Assembly: GCA_003693705.1 (NCBI GenBank)
Contig: RBZT01000633.1
Span: forward strand, 124,001-188,000
DNA length: 64,000 nt
Source of the DNA: Polymyxa betae
Lineage: Eukaryota; Endomyxa; Phytomyxea; Plasmodiophorida; Plasmodiophoridae
Reading direction: 5' to 3'
Part shown: positions 54,626 through 64,000 of the stretch, one piece after another
Layout of the letters: each line of letters opens with the position of its first letter
Position numbering within the stretch: the first letter of the stretch is position 1
Notes under the pieces: generated by a model
The model's input: only the letters and a program-made list of their open reading frames with translations
What the model was told of the DNA's origin: nothing
Database searches by the model: none
Position numbers and translations under genes: made by a program

Positions 54626-55450
54626 ATGTCGTCGTTGTCCTTTGTTTTCATTGCAACAGTGCTATCGATGACATGCTGGATTAGTGTACAAAGTCAAACA
54701 CTAGTAACCCAGCAAGAAGCTGATCAGATCGTGGCCATGCATAACGCAGCTCGGGCTGCTGTATCCCCTGCTGCATCGAATATGATGCAAATGAGCTGGG
54801 ATCCCCAACTTGCTACCAGTGCTCAAAATTACGCCAATACGTGCCCATCTGGTCATAGTGGCATCAAAGGCCTGGGCGAGAATCTGAGCTGGGGATGGCC
54901 CGCCATGCTTGTCACCAAGGCGATCACGATGTGGACGGATGAGAGGCCTTTTTACACATACTCCAGCAACAGCTGCAAACCTGGTCAACAATGCGGTCAT
55001 TACACCCAGATGGTTTGGGCTACCAGCACCAAGGTTGGATGTGGAAAGAAGACCTGCTCTTCTCTTATGGGACACGGAAAGGGTGATGCCTGGGTCTGCC
55101 ATTATTCACCAGCTGGTAACTGGGTCGGTCAGTTGCCCTACAAGACAGGAGCACCATGCTCTCAATGCCCTACTGGTTCTACTTGTATTCAGAATCAGTG
55201 TTCTGTATCGGGGTCCGGGGGTGCCCCAGGTCAGCCATCAGCACCAGTCTCTCCCACTCCTGCACCTGTCTCTCCTGCTTCGTCACCAATCACACCATTA
55301 CCTGCCAATGTTCCGACAACACTGACCTCGGGGTCTGTCGTTGTTCCCATCATCCAGACACCTAACGGACCCATGGTTCCTATTACCATTACCAAGCCTC
55401 AACAGCCAGCCGTGCAGTCACCCATGACGTTGCCTACCAATCAAGCTTGA
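54626..55450 (+). CDS. Secreted CAP-superfamily (SCP/PR-1) protein with Pro-rich tail
   Basis: A single-exon 274-residue protein. Signal peptide MSSLSFVFIATVLSMTCWIS, cleaved near VQSQT. The CAP domain has the usual blocks: ADQIVAMHNAARAAVSPAAS (CAP His 1), MSWDPQLATSAQNYANTC, GHSGIKGLGENLSWG (Glu), GHYTQMVWATSTKVGCG (CAP3, His 2 and Glu-equivalent Gln) and WVCHYSPAGNWVGQLPY (CAP2). A cysteine-rich bit (APCSQCPTGSTCIQNQC) and a long Pro/Ser/Thr tail follow, which is probably O-glycosylated. CAP proteins bind sterols or lipids and are secreted by many protists, fungi and animals. Lack of introns contrasts with its neighbours. Confidence 0.9.
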   Translation: MSSLSFVFIATVLSMTCWISVQSQTLVTQQEADQIVAMHNAARAAVSPAASNMMQMSWDPQLATSAQNYANTCPSGHSGIKGLGENLSWGWPAMLVTKAITMWTDERPFYTYSSNSCKPGQQCGHYTQMVWATSTKVGCGKKTCSSLMGHGKGDAWVCHYSPAGNWVGQLPYKTGAPCSQCPTGSTCIQNQCSVSGSGGAPGQPSAPVSPTPAPVSPASSPITPLPANVPTTLTSGSVVVPIIQTPNGPMVPITITKPQQPAVQSPMTLPTNQA

Positions 55451-55745
55451 GCGTGCTGCGAATCCAGAATGTCCAAGAAATTTTTATGAGCTATTAATCA
55501 AGACTATAGTATAATACACTGATGCCAGTCGTTTTCTTTCCAAGGAATTGTGTGAAACTGAGTTTTCAATAGGAAGAGCGACCCTTGCAAGCATGTAAGC
55601 TTCTCACGTCAAATCGATCGAGAGTGGAAGTGAGAGTCTCGCGAGACCGATAGGCGATACCTGTGACTGTTTTGGATCTGTATCATTCCGTCTATAGGTC
55701 TGGAAGGAGGCGTTCCTGAAGCAATTGCTGGCGGTGGCAGCAGAC

Positions 55746-56302
55746 ATGTCGCGACGGTGCTCGCGATACCATTCCATGACCGAACCCGAGCATGTATTCC
55801 CCTTCCTCCCTGAGCTTATTAATTTGGCTCCTCTTCATCATGGTAATCTTCAAGATATCAGCCTAGCAGCATGTAAAGATTTTGCCAAGTACAATGACAC
55901 TGTATTGTTTTTGAAAGCATGGCTGACTGCTTGTTCTTAGAAAATACCATTTGTATTTGATCTCAAGAGCAGAAGGTAAATGAATGTCTTGCTTAGTTTC
56001 ACTATTGTAAAAATGGTACAGCAATGACATCCTCGGGAAGGCGCTGGTCTTTAACTGGTCGGCAGCATTCTCCATTATCGATGGAAGACATTCGTAACGC
56101 GGTTGAAGATCATATGCCCGATAACATCAAGGACATAGTCGCTCTACGTCGGCATTCGATCGAGTTTGAGCCGGATCTCGGATCGATTTCAGAAAAAGGT
56201 CTTTTCCTAGCACCAACCAATGATCAGTTTCTCACAAAGTTGCCTTCGTTAGATGCTAATACCCACTTTCATGACTTTACAGATGATATGAATGACTATT
56301 GA
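55746..56302 (+). CDS. Uncertain spliced gene, unrecognised
   Basis: An exon entered at a TCTATAG acceptor (55699) is open through the ATG at 55746, reading MSRRCSRYHSMTEPEHVFPF, LPELINLAPLHHGNLQDISL and KDFAKYNDT up to a GTATTG donor. A 39-nt intron leads to a short exon (KIPFVFDLKS) and a 46-nt intron leads to a frame ending early, while a different frame stays open from 56024 (MTSSGRRWSLTGRQHSP ... DIVALRRHSIEFEPDLGSIS ... FTDDMNDY) to 56302. The parts look coding but I could not join the long last frame to the first exon. Upstream exons may exist. The family is not recognised. Confidence 0.35.
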
Positions 56303-56754
56303 TCGCAACCGTCCAATGACACAGCACCGCCCGTTTGACATCAACAAACCATTCGAACCCAATCCAATTCATCGCAGCCGTCCATCACCTAATATTTGTC
56401 ATTAAACAACAAGTAATACGGACACATTTTCGGTTTCCAGCATTTGATGGATATTCAAATCATCTCTATACTGACGGCGAATCGTAACGCGTTGGTGTCT
56501 TGTTTTCATTGATATCGCTGCATGTCTAGATATCTGTGGCAAAATTTGAAGACAATTCAAAGAGAGATTTCAATTGGTGAATGTTGTAATCGCAAAATCA
56601 CGATTAACTGTGATGATATCATTCTCATGTATCACGTTACGGCTCTGATAAAGGCGGAGCCTCCTCAAAAGTAACATTTATATGTGCCAACAGCCCGCTG
56701 TGTTTGCCGGTTTCACTTTCGGATTACCATCCTGCTGGTTGTATTTTTAATTTG
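56303..56754. other. Intergenic region before DPP3
   Basis: About 450 bp with no supported gene. The last ~60 bp are open in frame with the DPP3 start, so the true start could be slightly upstream. An imperfect direct repeat (CATCGCAGCCGTCCA and GATCGCAACCGTCCA) occurs near 56302-56385. Confidence 0.4.
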
Positions 56755-59005
56755 ATGGAGGTCATTGCTGGAGCACTCTACCTTGCTGACACCGAGGTTC
56801 CCGTTGTGCGTCTGGATATCCAGCATCATTTCGAGACTTTGACCCACCAAGAGAAAAAATATGCTCATCATTTTAGCCGGGCCTCATGGCTTGGGAGAAG
56901 GTAGCTGGGTTGTCAACTCTTTTGAAGCGTCTGTATTAAGACAGTATCACGTAGGATTATCGCTGCTCAGCTTTCTCGTGATGCAACAACATTGTATGAT
57001 TTTATAATCTCCATCTTTTCGACGGACCATGGCAGTATGAGGAACATTGAATCTCTAAAGAAGTCTAGCAACGTGAGCGATGATGCTTTTTTAAATTTTC
57101 TCGAGTATGCAGCCCAGGTCCTTGCAAATATTGGACAATATAGAAGCTTTGGTGATACCAAATTCATTCCCAGAATCGATCTAGAGGAGTTCGCAAAGGC
57201 AATAATCTTGTTCGTCAAACTTCAACTTCTTATTTTATTCAGATTGTTGACTCGACAGGTTCTGAATCTGCTAAGAAGCTATTTGAAGAATGCAAGCGAT
57301 TCATGTATCAGGTGACCCCGGAGGCTGTTTGCCGATTAGGATTTCCTGCTGATGGGCATGTCTCAGGTCATTTCTGGTTTCTCCTAGATAGTTTCTCTCA
57401 TTGATGGACACTTTCAGGCTATTATTCTGACAACATCTCGAAAGCCGATATCGAATTAGTTCAGAAGGCCTTGGATTCGGAAAACATCTCGGCGTTGAAT
57501 ACTCGCCTATTCAAATCCAGCTCCGATCCAAAATCCTTCGATTTACGAATTGCTTCATCAAGTACCCGGCATCCTATCATTATCAATAAGGATGGTATCA
57601 CAATTCGGGTTGTGTATGGTGATTTTAGCAAAGAGATGGCGCAGATCGCTGCTGAGATTACATTAGCGGTTGAAGTAGCCGCCAATGAGACCCAGAAGAA
57701 AATGTGCATTGCTTATGCGAAATCGTTCGAATCAGGCAGCATCGAAGACCATAAAGAATCGCAGATCCACTGGGTTCGCGACCAATCCCCAACTGTGGAA
57801 ACTAATATCGGCTTTATTGAAACGTATCGAGACCCAGCTGGGGTACGTGCCGAATGGGAAGGATTCGTGGCTGTTGTTAACAAAGAGATGACGAAAAAAT
57901 TTGGCGTCCTGGTTTCAAGTGCTCAGGAATTTCTCAAGTTGCTACCATGGCCGGCCGATTACGAGAAAGACACGTTCCTGCGTCCAGATTTTACATCTCT
58001 TGAAGTGCTTTCATTCGCAACCGGAGGTCTTCCAGGTAAATTTATTCAACTCGTTGCAAACGTTATGCTGATGTCATTGTAGCTGGTATCAATATTCCGA
58101 ATTACGACGATATTCGTCAGAAGATCGGATTTAAGAATGTATCTCTAGGAAATGTTCTCAATGCTCATAGTCCCAACGAGAAAATCTTCTTCCTTTCTCA
58201 ACAGGACAAAGAGCTGTTTACCAAATACCGAGGACCGGCCTTTGAAGTTCAAGTCGGTCTTCATGAACTGCTCGGGCATGGTTCTGGAAAGCTGCTAGCT
58301 GAAGAATCACCAGGCGTTTTCAACTTCGACAAGGCAAATCCACCGAAGTCGCCACTTACTGGAAATCCGATTACAACGTGGTATAAACCAGGGCAGACCT
58401 GGGGCAGCGTCTTTAAGGGCATCTCCAGCAGCTACGAAGAATGCCGCGCTGAAACCGTTGCCATGCACCTAATGTTGAACAAAAAGGTTCTGTCGATTTT
58501 TGGTCACGAAGGACAGGAAGCTGATGATATCATTTACGTCGGGTATTTGTCGATGGCGAAAGCAGGGCTGCAAGCATTGGAATTCTACGACCCGATTACA
58601 AAGAAATGGGGCCAGGCACATATGCAGGCGCGTTTTGCCTTGCTGAAGGTGTTCATTGCAGCTGAGCTGGCTGTTGTAAACGCCACCAAAGACGATGTCT
58701 CACTCGTTGTCCATCGTGATCGCATTTTAACTCATGGAGCTCCAGCTGTCGCGAATTTCTTAACGGCTCTGCAGGTCTATAAAGCAACAGCTGATGCCGA
58801 GCAAGGAACAGAATTTTACGTAAAATCTACTTCTGTAGAGGACTCCTGGCTGCCGATTCGGGATGTGGTTCTTTATCGCAAGCAGGCAAGGAAGATTTTC
58901 GTTCAGTGTAATACGGTTATGAATCCAGATGGGTCGATCGCCATCAAGGAATATCCGGCAACCCTTGAAGGACTAATATGCAGTCATGTCGAGCGAGGAG
59001 TTTAA
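56755..59005 (+). CDS. DPP3: Dipeptidyl peptidase 3 (M49 metallopeptidase)
   Basis: A zinc peptidase that removes N-terminal dipeptides, usually cytosolic. The ATG at 56755 gives MEVIAGALYLADTEVP; family blocks follow: LTHQEKKYAHHFSRASWLG, FLEYAAQVLANIGQYRSFGD, TKFIPRID, LNTRLFKSSSDP, TIRVVYGDFSKEMAQI, SFESGSIEDHKESQIHWVRD, VETNIGFIETYRDPAG, LPWPADYEKDTFLRPDFTSL, GINIPNYDDIRQ, then the M49 zinc site HELLGHGSGK (58262-58291) and the second motif SYEECRAETVAMHL. The end has LLKVFIAAELAVV and DSWLPIRDVVLYRKQARKIF. Both zinc motifs (HELLGH and EECRAE) are intact. Five or so short introns. Length is close to the usual ~700 residues. Confidence 0.94.
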
Positions 59006-59150
59006 CAATCTTTATTGACATTGTCAAATACATAACGAATTCATTGTATAAATCAGTTGTCGTTAGTTTATGGCTGTTTACATCAGTCGAAAATTTAAAG
59101 ATGAAACACTACCAGTACCTAAAGAGGCAGGGAAAGATTGGTAGAAATTG

Positions 59151-59871
59151 ATGTCGCAGAAGTTTACAGGAATGGGTCAAGAGAATCCCTGGTCTCCGGC
59201 TAATACCGGCAGCCTGGAATCGATATTGGCAACAGCAGCCAAGCTGAACTTGATAGACCAGGATGTTGGAGAGCAGAGCGCGGCCGAAGGCGACGGCGAG
59301 CTACTCGTAGAGAAATGGATCAGGCTGAAGAGAGATCTGAATGAGGCTACCTGCTCTCTTGAGTTATCTCGCCTTGTTCATCAATATCAAAGTGTACGCT
59401 GGTGGATTTATTGTAAATGGAAAGCATTTATATTGGTGCTTATTGCTTGTTAGGTGTTTGATGAAAAACATCCAGAATTGATAAACTCGTTACTGCGTTA
59501 TTATGAGCGTCTGATGGCCTGTAAGCAACGGATACGAAATCTGATATCAGCTCCAATCTGCCAACAAGCTCTCATTGTACCGAAACGCTATCACAAGTAC
59601 TTCTGTTTATACGAACGAACTGGATTCACTTTAAACGATTCTCAGGGATATCGTTCAAGTTTTCACAGAGATTCAATTAAGTTTACCAGAATTGAGAGGT
59701 TATGAGAATGACCTGCAATGGGCTAGCGCCCAATGTCCTGACGGCGTTGATCAGATCGATCAAGTGTGTGCTAAACTCAATCAAAGGCTGGGGCAGCTAG
59801 AGCGATATTATGAGGTCCTTAATCTGGTTCGTTCAGAACTTGGGCAATATTCTGCTCTAATTTGCAAATAA
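59151..59871 (+). CDS. HAUS2: Augmin (HAUS) complex subunit 2
   Basis: HAUS2/CEP27 is a subunit of augmin, which recruits gamma-tubulin to the sides of spindle microtubules. From the ATG at 59151 (second ATG 59172) the protein reads GQENPWSPANTGSLESILAT and AAKLNLIDQD, aligning with the human NPWDPASAPN start. A helical exon (VEKWIRLKRDLNEATCSLEL) is followed, after an intron at ~59400-59450, by FDEKHPELINSLLRYYERLM and CKQRIRNLISAPICQQALIV then PKRYHKYF, matching HPFFLAQKC..., [20 protein letters not shown] in human HAUS2. A last exon gives LSLPELRGYENDLQWAS and a coiled-coil end at TAA 59871. An in-frame mini-ORF (59070, MAVYISRKFKDETLP) stops at a TAG 3 codons before this start. Confidence 0.72.
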
Positions 59872-60065
59872 ATCTGAAGTTTATTAACTACACTGTATCC
59901 AACTTGATTACTGAAAGTCTGCAAACTCTTCTGACTAACATGTACCGGTATTATTTTTTGTTTGTACAGCCCCTATGTCGGATATATTGGGCTGTCCTCT
60001 AATAATAAGATGTCACCAATTCTCGGAGTTGCGGATCTCATGCTGAGGCGCGGCACTGCCGGTCT

Positions 60066-60527
60066 TCATTTCCATTGCTGTCGCTCGGTGAATTGGAGCC
60101 GTCTCTCAGGTAATGTCGAGCTGCTTTCTTTTCGTTTGAACCTTGCATATGATGAACTCTTTAAATACCAAGATCTGTTCCGAAATATTTTGAAGACGTT
60201 ATTCGTGTCTGAAACTTCCCAACAATTTCGTTTCCGCTGTGTTTTGTTTCAACATGTATTAATACGGCTTCTCTTTTACAGGCTCCTCCCGCACTACATC
60301 ATCTTCAATCTTGTCATTCTAATATTCGTAATAAAAATGGTGCCATTTTCTCAACGGTTACAAAACTATTAGCTTCAAACTCGTACTTGATGTTTTCGAG
60401 GAAAGCTGCTTACCTGTAAGCTGTTTAAATGTCGAAGTCTAGGCAAATGTTTGGAACCGGCAAGGCAGTCATCCTTTCCGAATATAGCTCCTATACACAA
60501 GGCATGAAGATGCACTTCTGCTACCAT
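60066..60527 (-). CDS. Possible mitochondrial small-subunit ribosomal protein bS21-like
   Basis: A minus-strand gene with an ATG at 60527 (MVAEVHLHALCIGAIFGKDD). Three short introns can be placed: one (about 49 nt) joining CLA to AFLENIKYEFEANSF, one of 43 nt joining to NDKIEDDVVREEP, and one of 43 nt joining to RKRNCWEVSDTNNVFKIFRN, all in frame; the end is a basic KRKESSSTLPERRLQ to TGA 60066. The pattern hydrophobic-GxD-x-AF..lk.e.e..f...i....v.EeP.kR matches the layout of bS21 (V..GDs.d.A.RRlkr....gi....k.r..yEKPs.rR). Similarity is weak and from memory, so this is tentative. It diverges from AFG1L with 62 bp between starts. Confidence 0.45.
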
Positions 60528-60589
60528 ACTCGAAGTTCATGCTGATACTGTATAAGAGGCGCGGCCTTCTACTTTATTCTGCTAACTCG

Positions 60590-62196
60590 ATGTTCTTATT
60601 GACATCGCTGTTTACCAGGTCGCCGATCGTGTTTAATCGATGTTTTTCGAAGGTGACGTCATCGCATGCACCATCTTCCATGGTGATAGCACATTTGTTG
60701 ATTTGTAATCGAGTTGCTGACCAACTTGAAGTATCGGTGGCTGGTTGATTCGGGTTCGCTACGAAGCGATCCTCGTCAGATTCGGGTTTTAGACCGCTTG
60801 GACCGTTTACATCACGAGCTGGACAGTTATCAGCCTCATCATTCGTTATCGAGTATTTCCAAACAAGGTCTTTCTACCTGGATGATCCGCATGACTGGAC
60901 TCGGTACGAAACAGCCTGCCAAGCCGCCCAAAGGACTTTACATCTATGGCTCTCCCGGAACGGGAAAGACACTCTTAATGGTCGTTCACCACTATTCGTC
61001 TTCTTGGTTCTCAAAACTGATGAGTATTGTAGGACATTTTATATGATTGTGCTCGTGTTGCACATAAAAAACGGGTACATTTCAACACGTTCATGATTAA
61101 CGTTCATGAGAGAATTCATCGTTGGCGCCAAACACGAACGGATACTGATGCTGATCCCATTCCGCCATTAGCCCATAGCATTGGCTCTGAGGCTCATCTG
61201 CTTTGCTTTGACGAATTTCAAGGTTTGTCTCAGGTCTGACAAAACATCACGTTTTTCCTGAATGTGTTCATAGTTACCGATGTTGCTGACGCGATGATCC
61301 TTAAAAGGCTATTCGACAAGCTGTTCTCTGATGGCGTGGTTGTCGTTGCAACATCAAATCGTGCACCGAGTGAGCTTTATAAAAATGGGATTCAGCGAGA
61401 TTTATTCTTGCCTTTTATCGATCAGGTGCCGTGTTTCATTATTTAGCCTGGATATGAAGATTTATCGGCAAGCAGTTATGCGATTACTGTGAAGTTGTCA
61501 ATGTCGATACGGAAGTCGACTATCGTACTTTAGGCATGTCGCTTTCTGGGACCTTTTTCCATCCCTCGGATGAAAAACGCTCCGAATTTGAGGCGGCGTT
61601 TAAGGAAGTCGTTGGCGCGTCGCCATTACGATCTTTCGAATTACCTGTTGGGTAAGCTCAATAGACATTCTGTTATCACACTTTCCAAATATCAATAGGC
61701 AAGGACGATCTATCACCGTGAGCTGTGCTAGCAAAGGCGTTGCCAAATTCAGTTTTGACGAGCTGTGTAATGCAGCGCTGGGCTCTGCGGATTATGCTGC
61801 AATCGCCTCCGAATTCCACACTGTGTTCTTGGAAGGAGTCAGAAATCGTCGCTTTTCGGTTTCCTTCAAACTTATTGTTGACCCAGGTACCGCTTTTCGA
61901 TATCGAATCTAGAAATGTCCTCAGGCGCTTTATACTTCTTGTGGATGAATTGTATCAAAACAAAGTCAGAATGGTATGCTTAGCGGGGGCGGCACCGGGA
62001 GATTTATTTAAGTAATATGTTTCTGTTTGTTTTATCGATCTTTATTGACTCTCGGTGTAGATATGATTCCCGAAACGACAAATACGATGAAGTGTTTGCT
62101 TTTCAAAGATGTTTGTCAAGGCTAAGTGAAATGCAAAGCAAGGAGTATTCTGTTGCTGGTGATTTGCATCGGAAGAAGCGGTCAGCGCAAGGTTAG
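60590..62196 (+). CDS. AFG1L: AFG1/LACE1-type mitochondrial AAA ATPase
   Basis: AFG1L is a mitochondrial P-loop ATPase that helps degrade or fold respiratory-chain proteins. The ATG at 60590 begins a presequence ([20 protein letters not shown]). A 60-nt intron joins in frame to [20 protein letters not shown], then [13 protein letters not shown], and [20 protein letters not shown] (Walker A). Further exons carry [27 protein letters not shown] (Walker B), [40 protein letters not shown] (sensor 1) and DLFLPFID, then [12 protein letters not shown]. The C-terminal part has [20 protein letters not shown] and HTVFLEG, then [20 protein letters not shown] and [17 protein letters not shown]. All ATPase motifs are visible. 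It converges on CDK5RAP1 with 33 bp between stops. Confidence 0.9.
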
Positions 62197-62229
62197 CACC
62201 ACGAATGTTTAAAAATGTATTAAAGTATT

Positions 62230-64000
62230 CTACAATCCGTGAAACGCTTGTAAAGTCGTTCGTTTTACTGGCGTTCCACGCATGGTTCGCTGTGTAGCTG
62301 AGTCAATTTTCACAGACACGTAGCTACCTACAGCAGGAAGCTCTAACTTTTCATCAAAGGTACTTCTCAGAGGAGTCTTCTGGAAGACGACTTTGATATT
62401 GGAATCAGAACGACCACTAAAGAAGTCGCCGGACCTGCATTTCCGATCAGAAGTGCCAACTATGTAACATTGAGATCGTCGAACCGTTTGCTGTCTCCCT
62501 CTATTAGTACGAGCTGAGTTGTTCCAACATATTTTTCAGCACGTTCTCGAGCCATGTTATGGAAAAGGTTAGTCATTTCTGTCAGTCTCCTGGCTTTAAC
62601 ATCTTCCGGTACATCATCTTTCAGGTATGAATGGGCATGAGTTTTCTCTCTAAATAGACTGTTACAACGGCGATAATCGCGTCTCTCATTGTTTAAACCT
62701 TGCGGAATACGCGAACATAAAAGCGTGTGAGTATCCGACATCTTTGATCAAGTCCTGCCCGTTATCAGGAAAAAACGCGGCGTTCATAAATCGGTGTCAT
62801 ACCAAAGTCATTCGATGATCGTCCTCTGTTTCCCCACAGAAGCCTGTGATGAAATCACTTGTAATAGCACAATCAGGTATCATTTCGTAAATGTTCCTAC
62901 AGTCAAATATTGAAAATCATTAATTAAGGAAGTTATCGATAGGCAACATACGAAATTAATTGCCTGTATGCTGTGCTAGTGTAGTCTCGCTTCATAGCAG
63001 CCAGAATAGCATCACTGCCACTTTGAGCTGGAATGTGCAATGAATTGCAAACATTCTTGTAGTTGGCGACAACCTACGAAAATAATAAAAGGAGATTCCT
63101 AAAGCGAGAAAATATGATACCTCTAAAAGGTCGTCTGGGAAATCTTTGGGGTGTGGTGAAGTGAAGCTGAAAATAAGGTAAGCGATGAGCAGGCCTTTAA
63201 GAAAGCCAAACATACCGAATTCTCAATTCCGGGTCGATCTCTGCACACTGGCGAAGCAATTCAGGAAACCGGACGCCCAATCGAAACGTTCTCTGTGTGA
63301 CCAATGTGAAGAGAGGAAACTCGATAACTAGAAAAAGTAACCTTGGTTTTTTGTGAGAATCCTTCTGTAAGATTGAAGTCTTTTAAGGTATAATTGCCCT
63401 TTGGCGCGCGGCTGATGTCATTGTACGAGTTGACATTCTGTCCGAGCAAAGTAACCTTTGCAGTTTTTAGAAGCTAACATAACAGTGGGAACAGTCAATA
63501 TCTTACCTCTCTAAATCCTTGTTCTGACAACCGACGAATTTCTTGTAAAATACTCTCAATGTCACGGCTTCGTTCGCGGCCACGGGTGTAAGGAACAATG
63601 CCTAAACAATGTTCACGCCTTTGATGGATGCTGAGGATTCAAAATCATACAGTATGAGCAAAGATTGTTGCATCCTCTCATAATCGAAACGAACGCAGAT
63701 ACATTGTTTGAACTGTGGCGAACTGGAGCGATATCTGCATAAGTCTCCTGAATAATACATGATGTTAACTGAATGCACCGCCGCAAAGCTCAATTTACAT
63801 CTAAAGACAGGATGACGTTCACAGCTGATTGGCCGTCACTGGCAATTGACAGCAATCTGGGAAGATCGCGATAGCTATCAGGTCCAGCTACAACATCCAC
63901 CAATTGATCGCTTTCAAGCAATTTTGTCTTTAAGCGTTCGGCCATGCTTAGCAAAGTCAAACGTTGTTGACAATCGCAGATGAGATCTTTACCATCCCAA
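62230..64000 (-). CDS. CDK5RAP1: CDK5RAP1-type tRNA methylthiotransferase (MiaB family), 5' end beyond window
   Basis: A radical-SAM enzyme that adds ms2 to i6A37 of mitochondrial tRNAs. Minus-strand exons read, from the right edge: [20 protein letters not shown], then [17 protein letters not shown] (the CxxxCxxC that binds the 4Fe-4S/SAM cluster), split by an intron before [38 protein letters not shown] and NSYND, then [16 protein letters not shown], and [20 protein letters not shown], then [19 protein letters not shown] and the TRAM domain ([39 protein letters not shown]) ending at TAG 62230. Domain order and motifs match human CDK5RAP1. The N-terminal UPF0004 domain is only partly in the window. 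Confidence 0.92.

Noticed and set aside
59140-59165. A 19-nt GT..AG stretch that would be an ultra-short intron joining the HAUS2 mini-ORF to the main frame
   Set aside because: Removing it creates a TGA at the junction, and 19 nt is far below the 37-56 nt seen elsewhere.
1-64000. Transposons, viral genes, CRISPR arrays, toxin genes or bacterial operons
   Set aside because: No transposase, reverse transcriptase, integrase, capsid or Cas-like frame and no long terminal or regularly spaced repeats were seen.

Overview
This is a compact eukaryotic nuclear segment. Evidence: genes on both strands, exons joined by very short GT..AG introns (most of those I could resolve are 37-56 nt), intergenic gaps often under 300 bp, one nuclear-type tRNA gene, and only eukaryotic protein families. 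Standard stop codons are used. Parts of the augmin complex (HAUS2) and the ciliary IFT-A complex (IFT43) point to an organism that makes a cilium or flagellum. Other genes fit a free-living or zoosporic protist: NELF-C/D, a zf-4CXXC_R1 (CDCA7-type) protein, a PPR protein, a PF03407 glycosyltransferase, an LRR single-pass membrane protein and secreted proteins. A rhizarian such as a phytomyxid would fit the compact, short-intron layout, but this is an inference; I cannot name the species.

Layout. 0-7.5 kb: NELF-C/D (cut by the left edge), an unrecognised spliced gene, an ABHD4/5-type hydrolase, TTC27, and a small spliced gene. 7.5-15.3 kb: two multi-span membrane proteins, the ER mannosyltransferase ALG12, a Golgi-type PF03407 glycosyltransferase and a divergent kinase. 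15.4-24 kb: tRNA-Ser(GCU), a mitochondrial-type PPR protein, a PP5-like phosphatase, a secreted protein, an LYR protein and adenylosuccinate lyase. 24-30 kb: a coiled-coil/PUB protein, a small membrane protein, an LRR receptor-like protein and a TruB pseudouridine synthase. 29.9-35.1 kb: mitochondrial bL25, BUD23, a DNAJC9-like chaperone, IFT43 and two tandem PX-only proteins. 36.8-45.1 kb: RPB5, a DUF1279/FAM210 protein, a small basic protein diverging from glucosamine-6-phosphate synthase, a zf-4CXXC_R1 protein and an anoctamin. 45.3-53.8 kb: a long repeat protein, a 7-span membrane protein and a USP4/11/15-type deubiquitinase. 54.6-64 kb: a CAP protein, DPP3, HAUS2, a possible mitochondrial bS21, AFG1L and CDK5RAP1 (cut by the right edge).

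There are no operons. Functional themes are mitochondrial translation and tRNA/rRNA modification (bL25, PPR, TruB, CDK5RAP1, possible bS21, AFG1L, LYR, BUD23), N-glycan/amino-sugar supply (ALG12, GFPT), microtubule/cilium biology (HAUS2, IFT43, the repeat protein), and transcription/chromatin (NELF-C/D, RPB5, DNAJC9, zf-4CXXC_R1). I saw no transposon, CRISPR array, viral gene or toxin gene. Gene models were spliced by eye, so exon ends and several 5' ends are provisional.
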